64,000 nucleotides of DNA from an uncultured Opitutia bacterium (GTDB taxonomy: Bacteria; Verrucomicrobiota; Verrucomicrobiia; Opitutales; UBA953), in assembly GCA_903913915.1 (NCBI GenBank), contig CAIWNE010000094.1, positions 124,001-188,000 on the forward strand, written 5' to 3'. Under the pieces are notes generated by a model. That model worked only from the letters and a program-made list of their open reading frames with translations, did no database searches and was not told where the DNA came from. Each line of letters begins with the position of its first letter. Position 1 is the first letter of the stretch. Shown here in pieces: positions 33,813 to 43,634 of this stretch. Position numbers and translations under genes: made by a program.

Positions 33813-36080
33813 TTATTCCGGCAAGGCGTGGATCGTGTTGGTAACCTGTCCGCGCAGTTCGGCGCCATCGGCGGACTTCACCTCGTACTTGAGCTGCATC
33901 TGCATGGCGGGACGGAGGTCGGGGATCTCCAGGAACACGGAACGACGGTCGGCGGAAAGCGTGGCGGCCTTCACCACCAGCGGGTCGTGCTTGCGCTCGG
34001 ACATCTGAGCCTTGCTGAACTGCAGCTTACCGTCGTTGCCGAGTTCGGTGGCGGCGACCTTGGCGGCCAAGGTGGAGACGTCCGGCGAACCGTAGGCCGA
34101 GGACCAGACGTAGTTCCAGAGCTCGACGTTCCAGTTACCCGCATCGGCCGCGGCCTTGGCTTCGAGTTCGCAGGTGAAATCTATCTTGATGCCCTTCTTC
34201 GAGGCGGCGAGGCCGATGGGCATGCGCGTCGCCGCGCCGGTGTAACGCACGCGCTGGAAGCAGCCGTTCTGGGTGGCCGTCGTCTGCCAGCCACGCAGGC
34301 CGGTGACGTAAAGCTGGCCGTCCTTGGGATTGAAACGGGCGCGCATGGCGCCGCTGGCGAAGTCGACGTTGAAGCGCGCCACGCCGCCCTGCATCTGCGG
34401 CTGACCGCGGAAGGCGACCTCCTGGGGCAGGACGCCGAAGAGCGAGCAGGTGCCGTAGCTGAGGTGCAGGAGACGGTCCTTCCAAGGGCCGAACTTGTCG
34501 GAAGTCACCCAGACCTGGCCGCCGCTGGAGTTGTCGACCTCCTTCGGGAACCAGCAGAGCGGACGGTCGTAGTCGGTCGGCTCGGTCGCGCGATGGGCGA
34601 GCGGCGGCACGCCGTAGAAGCCGCCCTGCTTGACCCAGTTCAGTCGGCACATCGGAGTCCAGGTGCCTTCGTTGTCGCCGGTGGTGATCTGGCCGGTCGG
34701 ACTGATGGCGATGCCGTTCGGAGCACGGAAACCCGTGGCGACGACCTCGAACTTCCTGCCATCCGGAGAGACCTTGAAAAGAGAGCCATGGTGGTCGCAG
34801 ATCTCGTCGAAACCGCGGCCGCCCTTGCGGACCGGACCAGCCTTGATGAAATAGAAATTGCCGGCGGGGTCGGTCTGCAGGTCGAAGACGAACTCGTGGA
34901 AGTTCTTCGTGACCATCACGTCGAAATTGAAGGCTTCATAGGTGTCGCACTCGCCATCACCGTCGGTGTCGCGCAGCTTCCAGATGCCGTCTCGGCACGT
35001 GACATAGATCTCCCCGTTCACGACCTTGAGGCCGAGGGGATGGTACAGGCCGACAGCGAATCGACGCCAGGTCACCTTCGCCAGTTTGTCGTCGATGCCG
35101 GAGGCGATGAAGACGTCGCCATGGAAGGTGCAGATGACGGCGCGTCCGTCGGGCAGGAAATCGAAGCCAGACGTGAACATCTGGGCCTTCCAGGGGTTGG
35201 TCACGGGCAGTTTGACGTCATCGACGACATAAGCTTCGCCAGCCTTGTCGGAAAGCTTGCCGGCGGTCTCGACGGTCTCAGGCCAGAGAGTCTTGGCGGC
35301 CTTCAGCAAACGGGAAGGTTCGACGCTCTCGACGGACTTGGGCGGAAGAAGCACGCCGACCGCAAGATAGGCGACTCGGACCACGACAGGCTCCTTCGCG
35401 CCAGCGACGCGGGCGACGACATGCCCGTCGAGAGTCTCCACCTTCGTCGCGCCGAACGCGACGATGCGGGAAGCGTCGGAAGCCTTGCCCAGCATGACGG
35501 TGAGCCCCTTGGACGACGGCGCGACCTCCAGCGTACGGATGACGCAGGGAGACTCGCCGACCCCGACCGAGGCGGTCTCGTCGACGGAGACGCCGGCAAC
35601 TTCCCAACGGACGACGACTTGGCGCCCGTCGTTATGGAATCCCTTGAAACGCGCAAGTCCGGCAGGCAGGGGGCCGAAGCCCTTGCGCGGAGCAAGCGAG
35701 GCGGCATCAGCGCCGGGCATGAAACCGGCGAAATCATCGGTGACGAAAAGCACCTCTCCGAGCGCGGTCGGATAATCGCCGCGCGACATGAGGTTCATCT
35801 CGGTGGTGAACCGTCCGGACCAGGCGCCGATCGGACGACACAGGTCGAGGTCGTAGGCGATGGCCTTCGTCCCGTCCGCGCCGAGGCGGATAGCCATCCC
35901 TTTCAGGCCCGTCGAATCGATGGAACCATCCTTCTGCTTGCCGACGCCGACGGTACCGAGGATCCAAGGCCCCTGCGCTTCCGCGACCGGGGCGGCGACG
36001 GCGGCTTTCTTTGCCGCCTTATTCGACTGGGCGAAGACCAGACCGACGGAGAGAAACAGGGCGACGAAGGACGAGCGCAT
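33813..36080 (-). CDS. Secreted PVC propeller protein without heme motif (DUF6797-like N-terminus)
   Basis: This 755-residue protein has a signal peptide (FVALFLSVGLVFA). An N-terminal beta-rich region (about 35-290; GPWILGTVGVG, GRFTTEMNLMSRGDYPTALGEVLFV) resembles what is called DUF6797 in PVC proteins. From about 300 to 640 it forms a beta-propeller of the glucose/sorbosone-dehydrogenase kind (FTSGFDFLPDGRAVICTFHGDVFI, RDTDGDGECDTYE, APNGIAISPTGQITTGDNEG). The final 100 residues are beta-rich (AAKVAATELGNDGKLQFSKAQ). No CxxCH motif occurs, in contrast to its relatives; the cytochrome domain appears absent rather than truncated, since the frame ends with a normal stop. It faces the gene at 36190 in the same direction; a terminator separates them, so it is probably transcribed on its own. 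Confidence 0.8.
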   Translation of the reverse strand: MRSSFVALFLSVGLVFAQSNKAAKKAAVAAPVAEAQGPWILGTVGVGKQKDGSIDSTGLKGMAIRLGADGTKAIAYDLDLCRPIGAWSGRFTTEMNLMSRGDYPTALGEVLFVTDDFAGFMPGADAASLAPRKGFGPLPAGLARFKGFHNDGRQVVVRWEVAGVSVDETASVGVGESPCVIRTLEVAPSSKGLTVMLGKASDASRIVAFGATKVETLDGHVVARVAGAKEPVVVRVAYLAVGVLLPPKSVESVEPSRLLKAAKTLWPETVETAGKLSDKAGEAYVVDDVKLPVTNPWKAQMFTSGFDFLPDGRAVICTFHGDVFIASGIDDKLAKVTWRRFAVGLYHPLGLKVVNGEIYVTCRDGIWKLRDTDGDGECDTYEAFNFDVMVTKNFHEFVFDLQTDPAGNFYFIKAGPVRKGGRGFDEICDHHGSLFKVSPDGRKFEVVATGFRAPNGIAISPTGQITTGDNEGTWTPMCRLNWVKQGGFYGVPPLAHRATEPTDYDRPLCWFPKEVDNSSGGQVWVTSDKFGPWKDRLLHLSYGTCSLFGVLPQEVAFRGQPQMQGGVARFNVDFASGAMRARFNPKDGQLYVTGLRGWQTTATQNGCFQRVRYTGAATRMPIGLAASKKGIKIDFTCELEAKAAADAGNWNVELWNYVWSSAYGSPDVSTLAAKVAATELGNDGKLQFSKAQMSERKHDPLVVKAATLSADRRSVFLEIPDLRPAMQMQLKYEVKSADGAELRGQVTNTIHALPE

Positions 36081-36133
36081 GGGAAAGGAATATGAATAGG
36101 GCCAGGGCTAGGTCCTGGGCTACATATTTTAAT

Positions 36134-36167
36134 AACAAAAAGGCCGGAGTCCGCAGACCCCGGCCTT
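36134..36167 (-). terminator. Rho-independent terminator of the 1050-residue heme protein gene
   Basis: An 11-bp stem with one mismatch, AAGGCCGGAGT (36140-36150) with ACCCCGGCCTT (36157-36167). On the minus strand it is followed by TTTTGTT. It lies 23 bases beyond the minus-strand stop at 36190. Between it and the next gene's start at 36080 is a CCAGG-N7-CCTGG dyad around 36100-36116. Confidence 0.85.
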
Positions 36168-36189
36168 CATCGACCACCTTGGCCTCTGC

Positions 36190-39100
36190 TCAGAGGCTTC
36201 GCAGGTAGGCGGCGATGTCGGCCACACCCTGCTCCGTCAGGCCCATCTGGGCCGGGGTGAACATCAGCGAACGGTCTAGATGCTTCTCTTCCTTGATGCG
36301 TGCGCGGGGAATGGACTGCACGAGGCCGCCCATGGACTTCATCATCAGAGGGTCTCCGGAGGAAAGCACCATGCCGGTGATGACCATGCCGTCGTCGAGG
36401 ACCACGCGCGTGCCTTCGAAGCCGTGCGAGATGCTCGCGGAAGGCTGCGAGATGTTAAGAACGAGCGTCTCGAGCGACTGCTGCTTGGCGTAGCTCGTGA
36501 GGTCCGGGCCGAAGTCGATGCCCTTGCCGTCGAACTTATGACATGCCTGGCAGACGGCCGCGGCTGCCCTGCCCTTGACGGCGTCGCCTTTCAGGGCGGC
36601 GATGACCTCAGGGGCAGCCAGAGGCTTGGAGCCGGCCGGCTCAGGCGGCAGGTCGGAGCCGACGAGCTTGGCGGCCGAAGCATCGCCGCCATGGGCCTTC
36701 ACGATCGCATCCACGTCGAAGGCCTTCCAGATGCCGGCTTTGCGATTACCGACCCACCACTTGGCCAGGTCGGCCTGGGCGAAGGTCTTGTTCAACGAAA
36801 GCTCGACCATCGTGCCGGCGGCCTCGGCGCTGCGCGTGAAGGCGAGCGTGGTGAGGTCGCGCTTGAGCTCGACCTCGTTTAGCTTGCCGGAGAGCAGACG
36901 GGCACGGACGTCGCGCACGGCGGCGGCGGGGTGCAGGCGCCACGTAAGCCAGGCATAGGCCGGAGACCATTCGAGAGCCGGCTTGGCCATGACCTTGGCG
37001 ATGGCGGCATGGACTTCGGCTTCTCGGTCCGTCGAACCCAGGCCGACGGCCTCGAGGTAGGAACGGTCCTGTCCGTCGAACTGCTGGGCGATCGTCACGA
37101 GCAGGCCCACCGCGGCGTCGGTCTTGAAGTCACGCAGGGCGATGGCGACCTCGCGACGGACGGCGGGCGACTTGTCTTTGGCCATGGATTCGCACAGGGC
37201 GAAGACGTCACGCTCGGCCGCACGCAGGGCGCGGAAAGCCACCAGACGACGGGTATCGTCGGCGGAGGCAAGTTCCTTGCGGGCGAGCGCCACGCCCTTG
37301 TCGCCGAGCTGGGCGAGCAACCAGACGGCACGGGAAGCGACGTAAGGATTGGCATCGGCCAGCAGCGCGGCGACATCGTCGACGACCTTGTCACCGGCGG
37401 CCTTGAGGCGATTGAAGCCTCCGGCGCGGACGTTCGGCGAAGGACTGCGCAGCGACGCGATCTGGCCGGCGACCGTGGAGAGGTCGATCTTCGGGATGAC
37501 CGACTTGAAACCCTTGGGAGCGATGCGGTAGATGGTGCCGGTGAACCGATTGTCGCGGGTCGCATGGCCGCCCACGCCCGGATCGAACCAATCGGCGACA
37601 TAGATGGCCCCATCGGGACCGATGCAGACATCGGACGGACGGAACATCGTCTTCAGCGCTCCGGTGGCCTTGCCGCCGAGGAAGTCCGAACCTGCCCACT
37701 CCTTCTCCTTGTTGGAGGTCATGAAGTCGAAGCGTTCGAGCTTCATCCCGGCACCGTCGGGCTTAGGGAAATAACCGAAGACGACGTTCTTGCCCGCCTC
37801 GCAGGCGAGGAGCAGCCCGTTCCACTTCGGGTCGAGGGCGCCGTTCTCATAGAACGCCACGCCGGTGGGAGAGCCGCCGCCGTAGACGTCGCCGGCCGGC
37901 ATGGTGCCGGGGTCTTCCTGACGCCATTCGGCGACGGGGGTCTCCTGACCGGGGCGACGATCGGCACCCCAGGAGCGCTGTCCGTCGGCGGAAGCGAAGC
38001 CGGCGTTGCCGCCTTCCATGACCAGGGTCACGCGGCAGGCGGGCGGATCGTCGTTGTCGCTCTGGTACATGTCGCCGAACGAGTTGATCGACTGCTCGAA
38101 GCTGTTGCGGTAGTTATGACCGACGATGCGGGCGTTGGTGCCGTCGCCGTTCATGCGCACGGAGAAACCACCGACCCAGACGTTCCCGTCGTCGCTGCGA
38201 AGTCCGGCGACCTGCTGGCTGTCGACGGCCTGCTTCGTCCACTCTCCATGGTTATACGGGCTGCCGATGCGGAAGGTCTTGCCCGACCTGTCGGTGAACT
38301 GTGCACAGGTATTGCCCTGGTTGAAGTTCCACTTGCCGTCCGGACCGAAGGTCGCGCTGTGCAGGGAGTGGTCATGGTTGCGGCCGTTGAAACCGGTCAG
38401 GAGCACCTCGCGCTTATCGACCTTGGGGTCGAAGACGCCGTCGCCGTTGACGTCGGTATAGACGATCAGGTCCGGGGGCTGCGAGACCACGATCTTGCCG
38501 TCGATATGGGCAACGCCGAGCGGCGAGATGAGATTGGTATCCTGGACGAAGACCGTGGACTTGTCAGCCTTGCCGGCGCCGGTCGTGTCTTCCAGGACGA
38601 CGATGCGGTCTCCTTCCGGACGGCGACCCTTCTTGCCGCGGTAGTTGACGCCTTCGGCGACGTACATGCGGCCACGCTCGTCGAAGTCGATGTTGGTCGG
38701 ATTGAAGAGCTGCGGCGAAGTGGCCCAGACGGTGACCTCGAAACCTTCCGGCACGGTGAAGAGCTCGGCCGGGACCAGCGTGGGACCCGCCTCGAAGTCG
38801 ACGGGCTTGTATTTCTCCGGACGGGTCGTGAAGACCGCGAACTTGACGTCGGCCGCGCTGGGCTTGCCGCCGCGGATGGCGCCGCCGTCGTCGATGGCAA
38901 CCTTGGCGCGGAAGGCCTTGGCAGGACCGGGCAGCTGATAGGCGATGAATGAGTTGGCGTGCGTGCCGATGCCACGGGCGTACTCCTTGCCGGCCACCTT
39001 GAGCGGCTTTCCTTCGTAGTTCTTGCCGACGCGGGTCGTGCCGGTCGATTCGGCCTCCTTCCACTTCAGCTTAGTCAGGTCGACCACCGTGCCGTCCTCC

Positions 39101-39342
39101 AAGACGACCTCGGGCTCGATCCAGTCGGACCAATCGCAGGCATTGGCTCCAAGGTCGGAAACGAGGAGATACAGCTCCTTGGCTCCCTTCAGTTCGGCCG
39201 TGAAATCGACAAGACGCTGCTTGTCCTTGGCCAGCATGACGGGCGATTCAGCGACGGGCTTGATGTCGGCGGCTCGGGCGGCTTGGGCGAGAGCCAGCAA
39301 CGACAGCAGGGTGACATAGGACTTTAGGAATGCAGGACGCAT
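36190..39342 (-). CDS. PVC-type heme protein: NPCBM-like, propeller, HEAT, cytochrome c
   Basis: ATG 39342 (MRPAF) gives 1050 residues with a signal peptide (LLSLLALAQAARA); ATGs 12 and 27 bases upstream add nonsignal sequence. An N-terminal domain resembling NPCBM modules (about 20-165; DFTAELKGAKELYLLVSDLG, YARGIGTHANSFIAYQLPG) suggests carbohydrate binding. A TIGR02604 propeller (about 185-600; PEGFEVTVWATSPQLFNPTNI, YTDVNGDGVFDPKVDKREVL) follows, then HEAT repeats (about 610-880) and a mono-heme c domain with CQACH at residues 931-935 and FGPDLTSYAKQQ (TIGR02603). Probably a periplasmic or surface sugar oxidoreductase passing electrons to its heme (inference). A promoter-like element ends 13 bases before the start. 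Confidence 0.88.
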   Translation of the reverse strand: MRPAFLKSYVTLLSLLALAQAARAADIKPVAESPVMLAKDKQRLVDFTAELKGAKELYLLVSDLGANACDWSDWIEPEVVLEDGTVVDLTKLKWKEAESTGTTRVGKNYEGKPLKVAGKEYARGIGTHANSFIAYQLPGPAKAFRAKVAIDDGGAIRGGKPSAADVKFAVFTTRPEKYKPVDFEAGPTLVPAELFTVPEGFEVTVWATSPQLFNPTNIDFDERGRMYVAEGVNYRGKKGRRPEGDRIVVLEDTTGAGKADKSTVFVQDTNLISPLGVAHIDGKIVVSQPPDLIVYTDVNGDGVFDPKVDKREVLLTGFNGRNHDHSLHSATFGPDGKWNFNQGNTCAQFTDRSGKTFRIGSPYNHGEWTKQAVDSQQVAGLRSDDGNVWVGGFSVRMNGDGTNARIVGHNYRNSFEQSINSFGDMYQSDNDDPPACRVTLVMEGGNAGFASADGQRSWGADRRPGQETPVAEWRQEDPGTMPAGDVYGGGSPTGVAFYENGALDPKWNGLLLACEAGKNVVFGYFPKPDGAGMKLERFDFMTSNKEKEWAGSDFLGGKATGALKTMFRPSDVCIGPDGAIYVADWFDPGVGGHATRDNRFTGTIYRIAPKGFKSVIPKIDLSTVAGQIASLRSPSPNVRAGGFNRLKAAGDKVVDDVAALLADANPYVASRAVWLLAQLGDKGVALARKELASADDTRRLVAFRALRAAERDVFALCESMAKDKSPAVRREVAIALRDFKTDAAVGLLVTIAQQFDGQDRSYLEAVGLGSTDREAEVHAAIAKVMAKPALEWSPAYAWLTWRLHPAAAVRDVRARLLSGKLNEVELKRDLTTLAFTRSAEAAGTMVELSLNKTFAQADLAKWWVGNRKAGIWKAFDVDAIVKAHGGDASAAKLVGSDLPPEPAGSKPLAAPEVIAALKGDAVKGRAAAAVCQACHKFDGKGIDFGPDLTSYAKQQSLETLVLNISQPSASISHGFEGTRVVLDDGMVITGMVLSSGDPLMMKSMGGLVQSIPRARIKEEKHLDRSLMFTPAQMGLTEQGVADIAAYLRSL

Positions 39343-39355
39343 GGGGGTATCCATA

Positions 39356-39385
39356 GATAGACAATGCATCAGGCCGCTGGTTCAA
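39356..39385 (-). promoter_or_regulatory. Promoter-like element before the 1050-residue heme protein gene
   Basis: On the minus strand TTGAAC (complement of 39380-39385), an 18-base spacer and TCTATC (complement of 39356-39361) end 13 bases before ATG 39342. It is preceded by TTTGGGG as at 22867, and the spacer ends in ATTG as there. No Shine-Dalgarno sequence fits in the short leader. Confidence 0.4.
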
Positions 39386-39439
39386 CCCCAAAGCCGTCGT
39401 TTAGGTTTGCGAAAGGGTGAGCCTCGCAATCATCAGGGC

Positions 39440-40300
39440 ATGTCCGACCCCGACATCCATGCCGGTACCCCGGGGAAGCTCGCTTGGAAGTTCCTGCGGA
39501 CGGCCTTGCTCGCCTATGCGCTCGCCTGCCTCCTGGCCGCCTGCGCCTCCACGAAGCTGATCTATCACCCCGTGGTCCGGACGACGGAGGAAGTCGCCAT
39601 GAACGGCCAGGCTGAGGGCATGGTTCGCTGGACCGACGGCTCCGGCCGTCAAATCGGCATGAAGCGACTGGCCGACGGGGGGGATGCGGACGGCATCGTA
39701 CTGATCCTGCATGGCAACGGCGGCAACGCCACGGCCTGCGCCTGGTATGCGACCCTCATCCAGCGTCATGCGAAGTTCGATTGCTACGCGCTGGAATACC
39801 CGGGCTATGAAGACCGACCAGGAGAACCAAGCCGCACCTCGCTCCTGAACGCCGCACAGGAGGCGTTGGCCTCCATCGACGAGAAGAAGCCGATCTATAT
39901 CGTGGGCGAATCGCTGGGCAGCGGCGTAGCCACGTTCCTCGCCGGAGAGAGACCCGGACGCGTCGCCGGCCTCATGCTCCTTTCGCCCTTCCAATCCCTC
40001 GGCGACGTCGCGCAGGCGCACTTTCCTTGGTTACCCGCCCGCTGGCTGATCCGTGACAACGATTTCACCTCGGCGGAATACCTGCGGCTTTACCGCGGGC
40101 CGGTGGGCGTCCTCATCGACGGGCAAGACGAGGTCGTACCGCCCGGCTGCGGCCGCGCGCTCTACGACGGTTACGCCGGGCCGAAGAGACTCTGGGAGAA
40201 CCCGCAAGGACATCATCTTCAGCCCGACCGATCGCACGATGAATTCTGGGGAAGCGTGGTCGAATTCTGGCAGACCGAACTCAAATCGCCGAAGAAGTGA
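39440..40300 (+). CDS. Lipoprotein alpha/beta hydrolase
   Basis: ATG 39440 gives 286 residues. A hydrophobic signal ends in the lipobox LLAAC, so Cys35 is probably lipidated. The hydrolase fold follows: LILHGNGGNATACAWY (oxyanion region, about 95-110), nucleophile elbow GESLGSG with Ser158, acid Asp in LIDGQDEVVPP, and a candidate His in ENPQGHHLQPDRSHDEF near the C-terminus. This pattern matches the YfhR/BEM46-like serine hydrolase group, of unknown substrate. Frame continues upstream to 39341 but without features. It is divergent from the heme protein gene and 97 bases before the next gene, which has its own likely promoter, so it may be monocistronic. Confidence 0.85.
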   Translation: MSDPDIHAGTPGKLAWKFLRTALLAYALACLLAACASTKLIYHPVVRTTEEVAMNGQAEGMVRWTDGSGRQIGMKRLADGGDADGIVLILHGNGGNATACAWYATLIQRHAKFDCYALEYPGYEDRPGEPSRTSLLNAAQEALASIDEKKPIYIVGESLGSGVATFLAGERPGRVAGLMLLSPFQSLGDVAQAHFPWLPARWLIRDNDFTSAEYLRLYRGPVGVLIDGQDEVVPPGCGRALYDGYAGPKRLWENPQGHHLQPDRSHDEFWGSVVEFWQTELKSPKK

Positions 40301-40397
40301 CCGTTGGGCATAAATCGGGACTGACGGCTTTACATCCCGGTGACTGCCAACACGTTTCAGGAACCTCGGGCACCCCGCCCTGTCCTACCCCTTTCCG

Positions 40398-43300
40398 ATG
40401 TCTTTCCGGTATCTCTTTGGCCCGCTTTTCCTCGCCCTCTCGGCCTCCGCCGCAGAGATGGCCGCCCCCCCTACGGCCGCCCAAATCGAATTCTTCGAAA
40501 AAGAGGTCCGACCGGTCCTCGCCGACAACTGCTACAAGTGCCACGGACCGAAGAAGCAGAAATCCGGACTTCGTCTCGATTCTCGCGAACTGATCCTCAA
40601 AGGCGGGGAGGTCGGTCAGGTGGCCGTCCCCGGCAAACCGGAAAAGAGCCGGCTCATCCTGTCCATCAACCATGTGAAGGCGAAGGACGTCGAACCGATG
40701 CCCAACGCCGATGACAAGATCCCCGATAAGGCCATCGCCGCGCTGACCGAATGGGTTCGCCAAGGCCTTCCCTGGCCTGCCGAGGCTTCGCCGCTCGCCC
40801 ACGACCCGGTCAACCACTGGGCCTTCAAGACCGTCGCCGCCCCGGCGCCGCCCGTGCTCGCTCCTTCGGATGAGGCCAAGGTCCGGCAGCCCCTCGATCG
40901 CTTCGTCGCCGCCAAGCTCAGGTCGGCCGGACTGGATTTCAACCCCGAGGCCCCGCGCGAAGTCATCATCCGTCGTCTCACGCTCGCCCTCTGGGGCTTC
41001 AACCCTTCGGCCGAGGAGATCTCCGCCTACGTCGCCGACAAGGATCCGCAGGCCACGGAGAAACTCGTCGACCGCCTGCTCGCCGCTCCGGCCTTCGGCG
41101 AGCGCTGGGCCCGCCATTGGCTCGACGTCGCCCGTTACTCCGACACGAAAGGCTACGTCTTCCAGGAGGAACGTCGCTACCCTTACGCCTACACCTACCG
41201 CGACTGGGTGGTGAACGCGTTCAACCAGGACCTGCCTTACGACCAGTTCCTGCGGCTGCAGATCGCGGCCGACCAGATCGCCAAGGACCCGGAGAACAAC
41301 CGCGACCTCGCCGCCCTCGGTTTCCTGACCCTGGGACGCCGCTTCCTGAACAGCGTGCCGGACATCATCGACGACCGCATCGATGTCGTGATGCGCGGCA
41401 CGCAGGGCCTCACGATGGCCTGCGCCCGCTGCCACGACCACAAGTTCGACCCCCTGCCAACGGCGGAATATTATTCGCTCTACGCGATCTTCAACTCGAG
41501 CCAGGAGCCGAAGGAGCTTCCCGCGTTGAAGCCCTTCGCCCGCACGAAAGACACCGAAGAATTCGAGGCGGAGCTCGCCGGTCGGCAGAAGAAGCTCGAT
41601 GAGTTCATCGAGAGCCGCCGCGAACTGTCGTTCACGCCGGCCAAGACCGCCGACTACCTCGCGCTGATGCTCCGGGCCGCGAAGGAACCCAACTTCAACT
41701 ACACGCAGGAAGCCAAGCGCACCAACCTCTATCCGACGGTCCTCAACGGCTGGCAACACGTGCTGGCCAAGAAGCTCAACGACAAGGACGCGGTCTGGGG
41801 CGGATGGTACCAGCTCAAGGACGTGCCCAACGAACAGTTCGCCGCCAAGCTCGGCGCCCTCCTGGCCCAGCCGGAACAGTTCAAGGATCCGGTCCTCCGC
41901 ACCTACATCCAGAAGAAGGCTCCCAAGACCTTCGTCGAACTGACCGCGGTCTACGGCGCCCTGCTTTCCGAAGCTCGCACGCCGGACAAGGACGGCGTGC
42001 CGGTGTGGAAACCCTGGCGAGACCTCGCCAAGGCCACGAACGGCCCCGAAGCCGTCACCGCGGAATCCCTCATCCCCACCTACAACGTCGCCGACCGCAA
42101 CACGCGCAACAACCTCGAGATCCAGGTCGTCGGCTTCAAGGCGACGAGTCCCAAGAGCCCTCCTCACGCGATGGCGCTGCTGGACAAGCCCAAGGCCGTC
42201 CAAGGCGTGGTCTTCATCCGCGGCAGCGCTTCCCGTCCCGGCAAGATCGTGCCACGCCAGTTCCCGGCCGTGCTCACCGGCGGCAAGGCCAAGGAGTTCA
42301 CCGAAGGCAGTGGCCGGCTCGACATGGCCAACGCCATCGCCAGCAAGTCGAATCCGCTCACGGCCCGCGTCATGGCCAACCGTATCTGGACCGAGCTCAT
42401 CGGCCGCAGTCTCGTCGAGACCCCCAGCGACTACGGCGTCCGTACGGCGCCGCCCAAGAATCCGGAACTCCTCGAGCACCTTGCCTCGACGTTCATGAAA
42501 GACGGATGGTCGATGAAGAAGCTGATCCGCTCGATCGTCCTCTCGCGTACCTTCCTCCAGACCGCCGACGTCACCAAGGACGGCCTGGCCAAGGATCCCG
42601 ACGACGACCTCTGCTGGCGCGCCCAACGCCGGCGCCTCGACTTCGAGGCCATGCGCGACAGCATGCTGCGCGTCGCCGGCCGGCTCGACGCCTCCAAGGT
42701 CGGCGGACAGCCCTTCGACCTGGTGACGAACTTCTCGGAACCGCGCCGCACGATCTACGGACACATCGACCGACAGAATCTTCCGGCATTCTTCCGTACG
42801 TTCGACTTCGCCAACCCAGACTACCATGTCCCGAAGCGCAACCAGACCACCACGCCGCAGCAGGCGCTCTGGATGCTCAATAACCCCTTCGGCCGCAATC
42901 AGGCCGACACGCTGGCCGCCAAGGCGGCCGCACTGCCGACCGGCGAAGCCAAGGTGACCTCGCTCTACCTCGCCATTCTGGGTCGCGCTCCGAGCAGGCA
43001 GGAGCTCACCCTCGGCATCGAGTATCTGAGCGAAGCCGAACAGGCCCCCGCCCCTGCCCGCTGGACGAATGGCTACGGCGGCTGGAACGCCACCACTAAA
43101 GCCGTGTCCTTCACGGAGATGAAGGTCCAGACCAAGGAACGCATCGCCCCGACCGCCGACCCGGCCGACAAGCAGTTCGCCCACACCTTCCTGACCGCCA
43201 AGGGCGGCCATCCCGGCGACAAGACCGACGGCACCGCCGTCATCCGGCGCTGGACCGCTGGCAGCGCCGGCAAGTATCGCATCGAGGGAACGCTCGCCGT

Positions 43301-43634
43301 CGCCAGCAAGGCCAGCGACGGCGTCCGCGCCCGCATCGTCACCGCCCGCAAGGGCATCCTCGCCGAAGTGGTGACCAAGGGAGGCGCGTCCGCTTCCGTC
43401 GACCTCGCCGAAGTCGACCTGGCCGCCGGCGAGAGCATCGACTTCATCGCCGACAACTACATCGGCTCCAACAGCGACAGCTTCGCCTGGTCCCCGGTCA
43501 TCAAGGACGCGAAGACCGGCGAAGTCCTGACGTCCGCCGCGGGCGAATTCGGCAAGAAGCCCGAACGCCAGTCCGCCCTCTCCTCGTTCGCCCAGGTCCT
43601 CCTCACCAGCAACGAATTCATCTTCGCCGACTAA
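40398..43634 (+). CDS. DUF1549/DUF1553 planctomycete-type cytochrome protein, copy 1
   Basis: This 1078-residue exported protein has a signal peptide (LFGPLFLALSASAA), an N-terminal planctomycete cytochrome c domain with CYKCH at residues 45-49, then DUF1549 (about 140-350, ending with a second heme-type motif CARCH at 342-346 in CARCHDHKFDPL), a middle region, and DUF1553 (about 640-900; ARVMANRIWTELIGRSLVETPSDYG, NQTTTPQQALWMLNNP). Between the last DUF1553 helices and the terminal LSSFAQVLLTSNEFIFAD (about 890-1060) lies an inserted beta-rich domain (IRRWTAGSAGKYRIEGTLA, SDGVRARIVTARKGI), probably carbohydrate binding. The function of these proteins is not established. The DUF1501 gene overlaps by one base (TAATG). 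Confidence 0.9.
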   Translation: MSFRYLFGPLFLALSASAAEMAAPPTAAQIEFFEKEVRPVLADNCYKCHGPKKQKSGLRLDSRELILKGGEVGQVAVPGKPEKSRLILSINHVKAKDVEPMPNADDKIPDKAIAALTEWVRQGLPWPAEASPLAHDPVNHWAFKTVAAPAPPVLAPSDEAKVRQPLDRFVAAKLRSAGLDFNPEAPREVIIRRLTLALWGFNPSAEEISAYVADKDPQATEKLVDRLLAAPAFGERWARHWLDVARYSDTKGYVFQEERRYPYAYTYRDWVVNAFNQDLPYDQFLRLQIAADQIAKDPENNRDLAALGFLTLGRRFLNSVPDIIDDRIDVVMRGTQGLTMACARCHDHKFDPLPTAEYYSLYAIFNSSQEPKELPALKPFARTKDTEEFEAELAGRQKKLDEFIESRRELSFTPAKTADYLALMLRAAKEPNFNYTQEAKRTNLYPTVLNGWQHVLAKKLNDKDAVWGGWYQLKDVPNEQFAAKLGALLAQPEQFKDPVLRTYIQKKAPKTFVELTAVYGALLSEARTPDKDGVPVWKPWRDLAKATNGPEAVTAESLIPTYNVADRNTRNNLEIQVVGFKATSPKSPPHAMALLDKPKAVQGVVFIRGSASRPGKIVPRQFPAVLTGGKAKEFTEGSGRLDMANAIASKSNPLTARVMANRIWTELIGRSLVETPSDYGVRTAPPKNPELLEHLASTFMKDGWSMKKLIRSIVLSRTFLQTADVTKDGLAKDPDDDLCWRAQRRRLDFEAMRDSMLRVAGRLDASKVGGQPFDLVTNFSEPRRTIYGHIDRQNLPAFFRTFDFANPDYHVPKRNQTTTPQQALWMLNNPFGRNQADTLAAKAAALPTGEAKVTSLYLAILGRAPSRQELTLGIEYLSEAEQAPAPARWTNGYGGWNATTKAVSFTEMKVQTKERIAPTADPADKQFAHTFLTAKGGHPGDKTDGTAVIRRWTAGSAGKYRIEGTLAVASKASDGVRARIVTARKGILAEVVTKGGASASVDLAEVDLAAGESIDFIADNYIGSNSDSFAWSPVIKDAKTGEVLTSAAGEFGKKPERQSALSSFAQVLLTSNEFIFAD

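Noticed and set aside
33801-36095. A 764-codon plus-strand frame covering the whole propeller gene
   Set aside because: It mirrors the real minus-strand gene exactly, and a terminator for the upstream plus-strand gene lies at its beginning. Similar mirrors at 23534-25528, 25539-27560, 36931-38952, 49471-51321 and 55366-57492 were rejected for the same reason.
40281-43211. A 976-codon open frame on the minus strand opposite the DUF1549/1553 gene
   Set aside because: The plus strand encodes a clear family protein with heme motifs and domains. The antisense frame is a by-product of GC-rich third positions; its translation is low-complexity (Arg, Gly, Val, Glu, Asp rich) with no recognisable domain.
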